Assembly (NCBI RefSeq): GCF_001672915.1
Contig: NZ_LZKR01000149.1
Location: 1 to 37,822 of the forward strand
Length of the DNA: 37,822 nt
Origin: Mycobacterium sp. 1245805.9
GTDB taxonomy: Bacteria; Actinomycetota; Actinomycetes; Mycobacteriales; Mycobacteriaceae
Direction: 5' to 3'
In this document: positions 6,651-14,757 of the stretch, piece by piece
Layout of the letters: each line of letters begins with the position of its first letter
Numbering within the stretch: the first letter of the stretch is position 1
Notes under the pieces: generated by a model
Told to the model about the DNA's origin: nothing
The model's input: only the letters and a program-made list of their open reading frames with translations
Databases searched by the model: none
Translations under genes and position numbers: made by a program

Positions 6651-7379
6651 ATGAAAAGGGAAATGGCCTTTGCGGTCGCGGCGCTCACCGCGACCATCGC
6701 GCCATTGGGCGCCTGCGCAAACCAGGGCGGTAACCCGTCCACCACGTCGCCGTCATCGAGCGCGCAGGCCGGCGCCGAGCGGATGACCACGCAGTTGAAG
6801 AGCGCCGACGGCACCCAGGTCGCCAACGCCACCATCGACTTCACCAGCGGCTACGCCACGGTGACGGTGGAGGCGGGCCCGAACCAGGTTCTGACCCAGG
6901 GCTTCCACGGCCTGCAGATCCACGCGGTGGGCAAGTGCGAGGGCGGGGACTTCAGCTCCGCCGGGAGCGTCTATCAGGCGCCGGGCCACAGCGGCTACCC
7001 GGCCAGCGGCGACCTGACCGCGCTGCAGGTGCGCTCCGACGGCTCGGCGAAACTCGTCACTACCACGAACTCGTTCACCGCCGCGGACCTGCGTAGCAGT
7101 TCGGGCACCGCGCTGGTGATCCACCAGGCCGCGGAGAACCTCGGCGGAACCTCGACCGGTGATTCGGGCAAGCGGGTGGCCTGCGGCGTGATCACCGCGG
7201 CGGCCGCGACGACGACGTCGTCGACCACGGAGACCACCACCGTCACCACGGTCACCACCGCCGTGCCCCCGCCGTCCACCAGCACCAGCACCAGCACGAG
7301 CACCGTCACGGTCACCCCGACCGTCACCACCACGCCGAGCTATACCTGGACGACCCCGCCCAGCCTTCCGCCGCGCTAG
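6651..7379 (+). CDS. SodC-like lipoprotein with degenerate copper site and Ser/Thr-rich tail
   Basis: A 242-aa exported lipoprotein of the Cu/Zn superoxide dismutase fold. The signal ends in a lipobox (PLGAC, Cys 22), followed by a Ser/Thr linker. The SOD domain spans about 46-182: GFHGLQIHAVGKC, PASGDLTALQVRSDGSA, GTALVIHQAAENLG and SGKRVACGVI. C96 and C178 can form the family disulfide, and H158, D121 and R175 are kept. However, the first Cu ligand of the H-x-H pair is Q89, and the positions holding the bridging His and its neighbour in M. tuberculosis SodC (remembered as GGHYH) read SVYQ here. Dismutase activity is therefore doubtful. The last 55 residues are Thr/Ser/Pro repeats, a likely mannosylated wall-spanning stalk. 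Confidence 0.88.
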   Translation: MKREMAFAVAALTATIAPLGACANQGGNPSTTSPSSSAQAGAERMTTQLKSADGTQVANATIDFTSGYATVTVEAGPNQVLTQGFHGLQIHAVGKCEGGDFSSAGSVYQAPGHSGYPASGDLTALQVRSDGSAKLVTTTNSFTAADLRSSSGTALVIHQAAENLGGTSTGDSGKRVACGVITAAAATTTSSTTETTTVTTVTTAVPPPSTSTSTSTSTVTVTPTVTTTPSYTWTTPPSLPPR

Positions 7380-7384
7380 CTGAG

Positions 7385-8485
7385 TCAGCTCGCGCCCGCC
7401 GCGATCACCTCGTCAACTTCGAGCGCCCGGTCGGCCATCTCGGCGTGTGCCCTGTCCAGCGCCTCGGCCTGATCCTCGTCGGCCTTCATCAGCGCCTCGA
7501 TGTCGAAGCCGGCCATGTCGAGGACGCCCATCTCCGTGAAGGCCTTCTGCACCTTGTCTCCCCACAACCCGATGTCCTTGACGATCGGCACGATCCGGCT
7601 GAACAGGTGGGAGCGGAACTGGGTCATCAGCGGCGACGTGTCGACCCACTCGGCACACGCTTTGACGTCGAGGCCCAGGGTTTCGAAAACCTCCTCGCCG
7701 CGGAACCGGTCGCGCATCAGGTAGCACGCGTCGACGACGAACTCTTCACGCTCATTGCGCTCGGCTTCGGTCAGCGCGGAATAGTAGTCCTTCAACGAGA
7801 TTCGGCCGAAGGCAACGTGCCGGGCCTCGTCCTGCATGACGTAGGCAAGCACCTGCTTGGCCAGCGAGTCCGGCGCCGCCATGTCACGCAGCACGCCGAA
7901 CGCGGCGAGTGCGAGCCCTTCGATGAGGACCTGCATGCCGAGATACGGCATGTCCCAACGCGAGTCGCGCAGGGTGTCGTCCAGCAATTGGGTCAGGTTG
8001 TTGTTGATCGGGTAGACGAGGCCGACCTTCTCCTGCAGGAACCGCGAGAACGTCTCCACGTGCCGGGCCTCGTCCATGGTCTGGGTGGCCGCGTAGAACT
8101 TCGCGTCCAGGTCAGGGACGACCTCGACGATCTTGGCCGCGCACACCAGCGCCCCCTGCTCGCCGTGCAGAAACTGCGAGAACTGCCAGGCCTGGGAGTG
8201 CCGGCGCATCTCGGCGCGACGCGTTTCGTCCGCGGCTTCCCACACCGGACTGCCGAACAGCGGATGGAACTCGTCGGGCAGCCCGACCGGGTTGTCGGGG
8301 TCGACGTCTTGCGCCCAGTCGATGCGCGACTGGGCATCCCACTGCTTGTCCTTCCCCTTTTGGTACAGCGAAAGGAGCCGGGCGCGACCCTCGTCGTACT
8401 CCCAGGTGAAGCGCGCATCGCCGGCACTGGGGACCGTCCACGAGTAGGGCTCGGGTACGTCCGTGTACTTGTCCCTGGTGGTCAT
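7385..8485 (-). CDS. Ferritin-like diiron protein (putative oxygenase or oxidase)
   Basis: A 366-aa soluble protein with a complete ferritin-like diiron ligand set: E109 (LHGEQGALV), E139 and H142 (MDEARHVETF), E189 (LIEGLALAAF), and E220 and H223 (QDEARHVAFG). This E, ExxH, E, ExxH order is that of O2-activating diiron oxygenases, R2-like oxidases and AurF-like proteins, not of bacterioferritin. The N-terminal 100 residues (MTTRDKYTDVPEPYSW) are specific to this subgroup. The substrate is unknown. The ATG at 8485 is preceded by GGAGGGG, and a palindrome lies at 8508-8524, 22-38 nt upstream. It converges on the SodC-like gene with a 5-nt gap. Confidence 0.88.
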   Translation of the reverse strand: MTTRDKYTDVPEPYSWTVPSAGDARFTWEYDEGRARLLSLYQKGKDKQWDAQSRIDWAQDVDPDNPVGLPDEFHPLFGSPVWEAADETRRAEMRRHSQAWQFSQFLHGEQGALVCAAKIVEVVPDLDAKFYAATQTMDEARHVETFSRFLQEKVGLVYPINNNLTQLLDDTLRDSRWDMPYLGMQVLIEGLALAAFGVLRDMAAPDSLAKQVLAYVMQDEARHVAFGRISLKDYYSALTEAERNEREEFVVDACYLMRDRFRGEEVFETLGLDVKACAEWVDTSPLMTQFRSHLFSRIVPIVKDIGLWGDKVQKAFTEMGVLDMAGFDIEALMKADEDQAEALDRAHAEMADRALEVDEVIAAGAS

Positions 8486-8507
8486 GAGATCTCGCCCCTC
8501 CGCCCGG

Positions 8508-8524
8508 TATGACCGGTGGTCATA
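8508..8524. promoter_or_regulatory. 17-bp palindromic operator-like site upstream of the diiron gene
   Basis: TATGACC-GGT-GGTCATA is a perfect inverted repeat with 7-bp arms and a 3-bp spacer. It runs on into GTCATATGAC (8519-8528), a second palindrome that reuses one half, so three half-sites are stacked. It sits 22 bp ahead of the diiron protein's ATG, a typical place for a TetR- or GntR-type repressor. The regulator is not evident in the window. Confidence 0.6.
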
Positions 8525-8622
8525 TGACGAGTATCACACTGCACCGTGCATGGCAGCCACGTCAACCATGACGCGTGGGCTAACGCGCTCAGCCGAGACC
8601 GAAAACCTCGGGTGTAAGCCCG

Positions 8623-8925
8623 TCAGCCCTTGCACTGGGGTAGGAAACCGGGGCCGTAACCGCAGTCCAGCGGGCCTTCTAAGACTTGGTTGCCGGCGGC
8701 CGGATTGTCATGCCAGGCGTAGTGCCAGTCGTGGCAGACACTCATGTCCCAAGTTATCGGTGCATTGGATGACGGTAGGGGTTTGCCTGGGCACCAACAA
8801 GTTTGAGTCGCGCAACCGGGCTGGGCCTGGGCGACACCGGCGGCCAGAGCTACACCCGCCGCCGCGACGGCGCCGGATAGCAGCGCGCCGGCGACGATCT
8901 CTTTCAGGTTATGAGCGGTGTTCAT
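8623..8925 (-). CDS. Small secreted Cys-rich protein
   Basis: A 100-aa exported protein of unknown function. It opens MNTAHNLKEIVAGALLSGA, a Sec signal with a long hydrophobic core, and probably ends after AGVAQAQ near residue 35. The mature part is about 65 residues with six Cys (GCATQTCWCPG, SVCHDWHYAW, DCGYGPGF, PQCKG), suited to disulfides or metal binding, and several aromatic and His residues (CHDWHYAWHDNPAAGN). An upstream in-frame start at 8949 is possible but would put extra residues before the signal. Similar tiny exported proteins are common in mycobacteria; I cannot name a family. Confidence 0.75.
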   Translation of the reverse strand: MNTAHNLKEIVAGALLSGAVAAAGVALAAGVAQAQPGCATQTCWCPGKPLPSSNAPITWDMSVCHDWHYAWHDNPAAGNQVLEGPLDCGYGPGFLPQCKG

Positions 8926-9021
8926 GCTGGTCAGTCTGCAGGAGACCACTTGCGAGATCCTTGCGTTCGCAGGCGAATCACCTTCCCCCAGACCGCGGCA
9001 GACGGCTCACGAACGCGACGG

Positions 9022-9837
9022 CTACTGGTTGAACTGATTGAATGTATTTACAGCGGTCTGTCCGCTCCAGAAGGCGTTAGCAAACGGGTTCGGTCCGGGC
9101 GTCACTGAAAATCCGGTTAAACCCTGCGGTCCACCGGTCGCGGTAACCGTGGTCCTGAGGCCGAATAAGTCTGCAACTACTTGTAGAAAGCCCCCGGAAC
9201 TGCTCGCGCGCGCGATGCCCTGAACCGAAGCCACCGTCACGGTCGGTCCGTCGCCGAACAGTGTGTGAGGGACCAGTGTCACGGTTCTCCCCCCGGTCGC
9301 TTGCACGCTGTCAGGAGTTGTCGAAACGGAATATTTGAAGCCGGTGTCATAAAAGCCGAAGAAGTTTTCGACCTTTTCCAGCGCGAAATCCTTCGCTAAA
9401 CTCTTCCCCTCTTCTACCGCCCAGCCTTTGAAATTGTTCCAAGCGCCATTAACGGTGTTTGTAACGTTGTTCCAGGCGTTAGCCAGGGGACTGTCGGCGG
9501 CGGCCACCGTGGTCGCCTGACCAGTTCCGACCGCGCTTAGCAACGTCTGCTGAGCGTTTGCGACCTCGGCACTCAGATACTGAGCGGCTCCCCCACTCAA
9601 CAAGCTCACAAACCGGTCGTGAAACACTGAGGCGTTGGCATTGAGTGCTTGAAATTCTTGGGCTTGTGCACCGAAGAGCTCCGTGATCGCCGCTGACACC
9701 TCATCAGCAGCGGGTGCCGCGATCGCAGTTGTCTGGGCCGCGGCAAGCGCATTGGCATTTTTGACGGCAGTGCCAATCTTGTGCAGATCCCCTGCGGCTG
9801 CCGCAACGCTGTCCGGCGCAACATCGAGAAACGACAT
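9022..9837 (-). CDS. PE family protein with a unique C-terminal domain
   Basis: A 271-aa type VII secretion substrate. The N-terminal PE domain (about 1-95) opens MSFLDVAPDSVAAAAGDLHKI and ends with the YxxxD/E secretion signal YLSAE (Y87, E91). It is not a PGRS protein: after the PE domain comes a roughly 175-residue region with WNNVTNTVNGAWNNFKGWA and a beta-rich, Thr/Val/Gly-rich end (GGRTVTLVPHTLFGDGPTVT). No PPE partner lies beside it, so it may pair with one elsewhere or act alone. AGGAGG precedes the ATG at 9837. Codon use is looser and A+T richer than in flanking genes, consistent with recent acquisition. Confidence 0.9.
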   Translation of the reverse strand: MSFLDVAPDSVAAAAGDLHKIGTAVKNANALAAAQTTAIAAPAADEVSAAITELFGAQAQEFQALNANASVFHDRFVSLLSGGAAQYLSAEVANAQQTLLSAVGTGQATTVAAADSPLANAWNNVTNTVNGAWNNFKGWAVEEGKSLAKDFALEKVENFFGFYDTGFKYSVSTTPDSVQATGGRTVTLVPHTLFGDGPTVTVASVQGIARASSSGGFLQVVADLFGLRTTVTATGGPQGLTGFSVTPGPNPFANAFWSGQTAVNTFNQFNQ

Positions 9838-9899
9838 GGACCGAGGACCTCCTGCCAGGAACCGGGGCGGCGATCACCGAAGTGTACAAGGAATGTTCT

Positions 9900-9925
9900 G
9901 ATTTGAAATCGGTCGTTTTCAAATC
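9900..9925. promoter_or_regulatory. 26-bp inverted repeat (9-8-9) in the PE/LLM divergent gap
   Basis: GATTTGAAA and TTTCAAATC are perfect 9-bp inverted arms (9900-9908 and 9917-9925) separated by TCGGTCGT. It lies 62 bp upstream of the PE start and 73 bp upstream of the LLM gene start. There is no U-run next to it and transcription diverges here, so an operator fits better than a terminator. Confidence 0.6.
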
Positions 9926-9986
9926 TCTTGCCGACGTTTCAGATGTCGCTAACACGTGCGCTCGCAGGTACTCGGGCCGGGTCTCG

Positions 9987-10000
9987 TATGTTCCGAACAT
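9987..10000 (+). promoter_or_regulatory. -10 box TATGTT overlapped by a perfect palindrome at a leaderless start
   Basis: TATGTT (9987-9992) is a TANNNT -10 box followed by 6 nt and the ATG at 9999, so the mRNA probably begins at the start codon. ATGTTC-C-GAACAT (9988-10000) is a perfect inverted repeat covering the -10 box and the first two bases of the start codon. A protein bound there would block polymerase directly. Confidence 0.55.
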
Positions 10001-10994
10001 GGATATCTCATGCGCGTTCGCAACTTCGTCGGACACCCCGGCTCACGTGCAGTTAGCCGAAATGCTCGGCTACAAGCGCGCGTGGCTCTACGACTCGCCG
10101 GCGCTCTACCCGGACGTGTGGATGATTCTCAACCGGTGCGCCGAGCGCACGTCGCGCATCGGCCTCGGGCCGGGAGTGCTCGTCCCCAGCCTGCGGCATC
10201 CGATGGTCAACGCCGCGGCGATAGCCGAGCTGGCGAGCCAGGCGCCTGGCCGGGTCGCCGTCGCGATCGGCTCGGGTTTTACCGGCCGGATGGCGCTGGG
10301 CCAGCGGCCAATGCCGTGGCGGCAGGTGGCCGACTACGTGCGGTGCCTGCGGGATCTTCTCGCCGGCGAAACCGCCGAGTGGGACGGCGCGAAGGTCCGG
10401 ATGTTGCAGCTGCCCGGCTTCGGGGCGCCGCGGCCGATCACGGTGCCGATACTGATCGGCGCCGACGGCCCGAAAGGGCTGGCCGTTGCGGCGGAGCTCG
10501 GCGACGGCGTTTTCTCCGCCGCCGTGCCCCAGCCCGACGCCGCGAAAGTCTCCGACTGGCGGGCACTGCTCTGCTTCGGCACTGTGCTCGACGAAGGCGA
10601 GGACCTGACGTCGCCGCGTGCCATCGACGCCGCGGGTCCGGGTGCCGTGGTGATGTATCACGCCGTGTACGAGCGCGGCGGCGCCGCCGCGGTCGACGCC
10701 CTGCCCGGTGGGCAAAGCTGGCGCCAGGCGATCGAGGCGTACCCCGCGGACGAGCGGCACCTCGCCATCCACGCGGGACATCTGGTGAAGGCCAATGCGA
10801 GCGATGAGCCACATGTTGCGGGCCTGGTGCCGATGGTCAGCTCGATGGCGTTGACCGGACCGGCCGAGGAAATACCGGCAAAAATTGCCGGACTCGCGGC
10901 GCGGGACGTCACCGAGATCGTTTACCAGCCAGCAGGATCCGACATCGAACGGGAACTCAAAGCATTCGCGTCCGCCGCCGGGCTGGGCGATTGA
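9999..10994 (+). CDS. LLM-class F420-dependent oxidoreductase
   Basis: A 331-aa luciferase-like monooxygenase-fold protein. Typical strands and loops are visible: AEMLGYKRAWLYDSPALYPD (20-39), RIGLGPGVLVPSLRHPM (54-70), GRVAVAIGSGFTG (84-96), VPILIGADGPKGLAVAAELGDGV (about 149-171) and an end with ALTGPAEEIPAKIAGL. In mycobacteria most of this class uses reduced or oxidised F420; the substrate cannot be read from sequence. The longer frame to 9882 would add 39 residues unlike the family, and ATG 9999 is supported by the leaderless -10 layout. It is divergent from the PE gene and ends at a strong terminator shared with groEL1. Confidence 0.85.
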   Translation: MDISCAFATSSDTPAHVQLAEMLGYKRAWLYDSPALYPDVWMILNRCAERTSRIGLGPGVLVPSLRHPMVNAAAIAELASQAPGRVAVAIGSGFTGRMALGQRPMPWRQVADYVRCLRDLLAGETAEWDGAKVRMLQLPGFGAPRPITVPILIGADGPKGLAVAAELGDGVFSAAVPQPDAAKVSDWRALLCFGTVLDEGEDLTSPRAIDAAGPGAVVMYHAVYERGGAAAVDALPGGQSWRQAIEAYPADERHLAIHAGHLVKANASDEPHVAGLVPMVSSMALTGPAEEIPAKIAGLAARDVTEIVYQPAGSDIERELKAFASAAGLGD

Positions 10995-11010
10995 GGCTTG
11001 CAGACCTCAA

Positions 11011-11047
11011 ACGAACACCCCCGGCGCTCAGGCCGGGGGTGCTTCGT
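11011..11047. terminator. Bidirectional hairpin terminator between the LLM gene and groEL1
   Basis: CACCCCCGGC and GCCGGGGGTG form a perfect 10-bp GC-rich stem with a 6-nt loop, extended outward by ACGAA/TTCGT with one bulge. It sits between two convergent genes, 16 nt after the LLM stop and 11 nt before the groEL1 stop. There is no strong U-tract, as is usual for mycobacterial terminators. Confidence 0.85.
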
Positions 11048-11058
11048 AACCGCTTGAC

Positions 11059-12675
<1,617 letters not shown>

Positions 12676-12755
12676 CAGGTTCCTTCATCCGAACGCATGC
12701 CGCCCCGGAAATCACCCGCGGCTTGCACGGGGATCGCCGGGGCGGGACACGGTCC

Positions 12756-13058
12756 TTACTTGGATACGACAGCCAGCACGTCGCGCGCGGACAGGATCAG
12801 GTACTCCTCGCCGTTGTACTTGATCTCGGTGCCGCCGTACTTGCTGTAGATGACGGTGTCACCCTCCGAGACGTCCAGCGGGATCCGCTTCTCGCCGTCC
12901 TCGTCCCACCGGCCCGGGCCGACTGCGACGACGGTGCCTTCCTGCGGCTTCTCCTTGGCGGTGTCAGGAATGACCAGACCGGACGCGGTCGTGGTCTCGG
13001 CCTCGTTGGCCTGCACGAGAATCTTGTCCTCGAGTGGCTTGATGTTCACCTTCGCCAC
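12756..13058 (-). CDS. groES: Co-chaperonin GroES (Cpn10)
   Basis: A 100-aa lid protein for the GroEL chambers. The sequence AKVNIKPLEDKILVQANEAE and GTVVAVGPGRWDEDGEKRIP is close to identical to the M. tuberculosis protein, and the mobile loop (ETTTASGLVIPDTAKEKPQE, about 21-40) is intact. Longer open frames upstream are rejected: GTG 13058 gives the exact family length, and GGAGGG lies 9 nt upstream. The ribosome-binding site is inside a small inverted repeat (13061-13074). One GroES here serves GroEL1 and presumably a GroEL2 elsewhere. Confidence 0.97.
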   Translation of the reverse strand: MAKVNIKPLEDKILVQANEAETTTASGLVIPDTAKEKPQEGTVVAVGPGRWDEDGEKRIPLDVSEGDTVIYSKYGGTEIKYNGEEYLILSARDVLAVVSK

Positions 13059-13060
13059 GA

Positions 13061-13074
13061 TTGGAGCCCTCCAA
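13061..13074 (-). promoter_or_regulatory. groES ribosome-binding site inside a short inverted repeat
   Basis: On the minus strand TTGGAG-GG-CTCCAA is a perfect inverted repeat that contains the GGAGGG Shine-Dalgarno of groES. As RNA it could form a 5-bp hairpin with a 4-nt loop that hides part of the site. It could also be coincidental. Confidence 0.45.
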
Positions 13075-13187
13075 TAGTTAGATCGGGTCCGGGGCGGTTG
13101 CCCAGGAATTATCAAGGGATTCGGCAGTCGTCCGTGCCCTCGCGCCGTCGTCGCGGGTGCCGACACAGGGGCTCGGCCGATTGCCAC

Positions 13188-13221
13188 CTAGCACTCTATA
13201 CATGCGAGTGCTAGCACTCAA
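13188..13221 (-). promoter_or_regulatory. CIRCE (HrcA) operator over the groES-groEL1 promoter
   Basis: CTAGCACTC and GAGTGCTAG (13188-13196 and 13206-13214) are perfect arms with a 9-nt spacer, matching the CIRCE consensus bound by the heat-shock repressor HrcA. A third half-site runs to 13219 because the right arm is part of the palindrome GAGTGCTAGCACTC. A promoter lies across it on the minus strand: -35 TTGAGT (13221-13216), 17-nt spacer and -10 TAGAGT (13198-13193). The start site would be near 13186, leaving a leader of about 128 nt. Confidence 0.93.
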
Positions 13222-13270
13222 GGCCGCCCTGCTGCTTCTCGTGTCTTGGCGTGTCCGCGCTGAGCGAACA

Positions 13271-14293
13271 TCAGCCCACCTGGCCTTTTACCACCGGCAG
13301 GCCGGGGTCGCTGGGCACGTCGAGCGGCGACGGCGCCGCGCCGGCCGCCACCAGGTGCGCGGCGAAGGCGGCGATCATCGCCCCGTTGTCGGTGCACAGC
13401 CGCGGCCGGGGGATGCGCAGCGTCAGGCCGGCGGCCGCGCAGCGCTGGGTGGCCAGCTCCCGCAATCGCGAGTTCGCGGCCACTCCCCCGGCGATCAGCA
13501 GCGTCGAGACGCCGAGCTCGGTCGCGGCGCGCACTGCCTTTCCGGTGAGCACGTCGGCGACGGCCTCCTGGAAGCCGGCGGCGATGTCGGGGGTGGTCGC
13601 GTCGGGGTGGCTTTCCACGTAGCGGGCGACGGCGGTCTTGAGCCCGGAGAAGCTGAACGCGTACGGGTCGTCGCGGGGACCGGTCATGCCGCGCGGGAAC
13701 GCGATGGCGTCGGGATCCCCCGTGCGGGCCAGCTCGTCGAGCACCTTGCCGCCGGGATAGCCCAGCCCCAGCAGCCGCGCCACCTTGTCGTAGGCCTCGC
13801 CGGCGGCGTCGTCGACGGTGCTGCCCAGCTCGACGATCGGCTCGCCGAGGGAGCGCACGTGCAACAGGTGGGTGTGTCCGCCCGATACCAGCAGCGCCAC
13901 GCACTCGGGCAGCGGCCCGTGTTCGTAGACGTCGGCGGCCAAATGCCCGCCCAGGTGGTTCACGGCGTAGAACGGCACGTCCCAGGCGGCCGAATACGCC
14001 TTGGCCGCAGCCACTCCCACCAGCAGGGCGCCGGCCAGCCCGGGCCCGATCGTGGCGGCAACGACGTCGGGCTTGTCGAGTCCCGCCGTTGCCAGCGCAC
14101 GGCGCATGGCCGGGCCGAGCGCCTCCAGGTGCGCGCGGGAGGCGATCTCGGGGACGACGCCGCCGAAGCGGACGTGTTCGTCGACGCTGGACGCCACCTC
14201 GTCGGCAAGCAGCGTCACGGTGCCGTCCTCGTCGAGGCGCGCGATCCCGACTCCCGTTTCGTCGCAGGAGGTTTCGATGGCCAAGACGATCAC
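13271..14293 (-). CDS. tsaD: tRNA N6-threonylcarbamoyladenosine synthase subunit TsaD
   Basis: Kae1/TsaD (formerly Gcp, called O-sialoglycoprotein endopeptidase) transfers the threonylcarbamoyl group to A37 of ANN-decoding tRNAs together with TsaB and TsaE. In this 340-aa protein, IETSCDETGVGI (6-17) opens the ASKHA fold, H113 and H117 (VNHLGGHLAADVYE) are the metal ligands, and SGGHTHLL and LCTDNGAMIAAFA are conserved. The GTG at 14293 gives VIVLAIETSC with GGGAGG 5 nt upstream and overlaps the rimI stop by 4 nt, so longer frames are rejected. It is the last gene before the groES control region. Confidence 0.96.
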   Translation of the reverse strand: MIVLAIETSCDETGVGIARLDEDGTVTLLADEVASSVDEHVRFGGVVPEIASRAHLEALGPAMRRALATAGLDKPDVVAATIGPGLAGALLVGVAAAKAYSAAWDVPFYAVNHLGGHLAADVYEHGPLPECVALLVSGGHTHLLHVRSLGEPIVELGSTVDDAAGEAYDKVARLLGLGYPGGKVLDELARTGDPDAIAFPRGMTGPRDDPYAFSFSGLKTAVARYVESHPDATTPDIAAGFQEAVADVLTGKAVRAATELGVSTLLIAGGVAANSRLRELATQRCAAAGLTLRIPRPRLCTDNGAMIAAFAAHLVAAGAAPSPLDVPSDPGLPVVKGQVG

Positions 14294-14757
14294 TGGACCT
14301 CCCGCCGCATCGTGTACGCGTCGGCCCCGCTGACCCGGTAGTAGCGCTTGCGCAGGCCGATCTGCGCGAATCCCGCGCTGCGGTAGAGGCCGATGGCCGC
14401 CTCGTTGTCGGTGCGGACCTCCAGGTAGACGACGCCGCCGCCGGCGAAGGCGAGCAGGTCGTCGAGCAGCCGGCGCCCGATGCCCCGGCCCTGATAGGCC
14501 GGGTCCACCCCGATGGTGTGCACCTCGTATTCGAACGGCGGGATGCGGCCCAACCGCGCGATGCCGGCGTAGCCGACCAGGGTGCCGCCGACGCGGGCGG
14601 CTGCGTAGTGGTTGTGCTTGGCGGCCAGCTCGCGGTTGAACGCCACCGCGGGCCAGGGGTCGTCGCCGTCGAACAGCATCGCCTCCAGCTCGGCGCAGCG
14701 CTGCGCGTCCGCGGGCGTCAACGCGCCGATGGTCACGGGCTCGTCGCCGGCCGTCAT
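14290..14757 (-). CDS. rimI: Ribosomal protein alanine acetyltransferase-like GNAT RimI
   Basis: A 155-aa GNAT-fold N-acetyltransferase that in the family acetylates the N-terminus of ribosomal protein S18 and, in mycobacteria, other proteins. The acetyl-CoA loop is HTIGVDPAYQGRGIGRRLLD (about 87-106), followed by VVYLEVRTDNEAAIGLYRSAGF, the usual motif B region. The ATG at 14757 overlaps the tsaB stop as ATGA, and its own stop overlaps the tsaD start, so the three are tightly coupled. A rimI gene between tsaB and tsaD is a common bacterial arrangement. Confidence 0.93.
   Translation of the reverse strand: MTAGDEPVTIGALTPADAQRCAELEAMLFDGDDPWPAVAFNRELAAKHNHYAAARVGGTLVGYAGIARLGRIPPFEYEVHTIGVDPAYQGRGIGRRLLDDLLAFAGGGVVYLEVRTDNEAAIGLYRSAGFAQIGLRKRYYRVSGADAYTMRREVQ

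Noticed and set aside
7279..7302. Hexanucleotide CCAGCA repeats as an independent repeat element
   Set aside because: They are codons of the Ser/Thr tail of the SodC-like protein and are described there.
9988..10000. SOS (LexA) box
   Set aside because: ATGTTCCGAACAT has GAAC/GTTC elements in the wrong order and spacing for the mycobacterial SOS box, TCGAAC-N4-GTTCGA.
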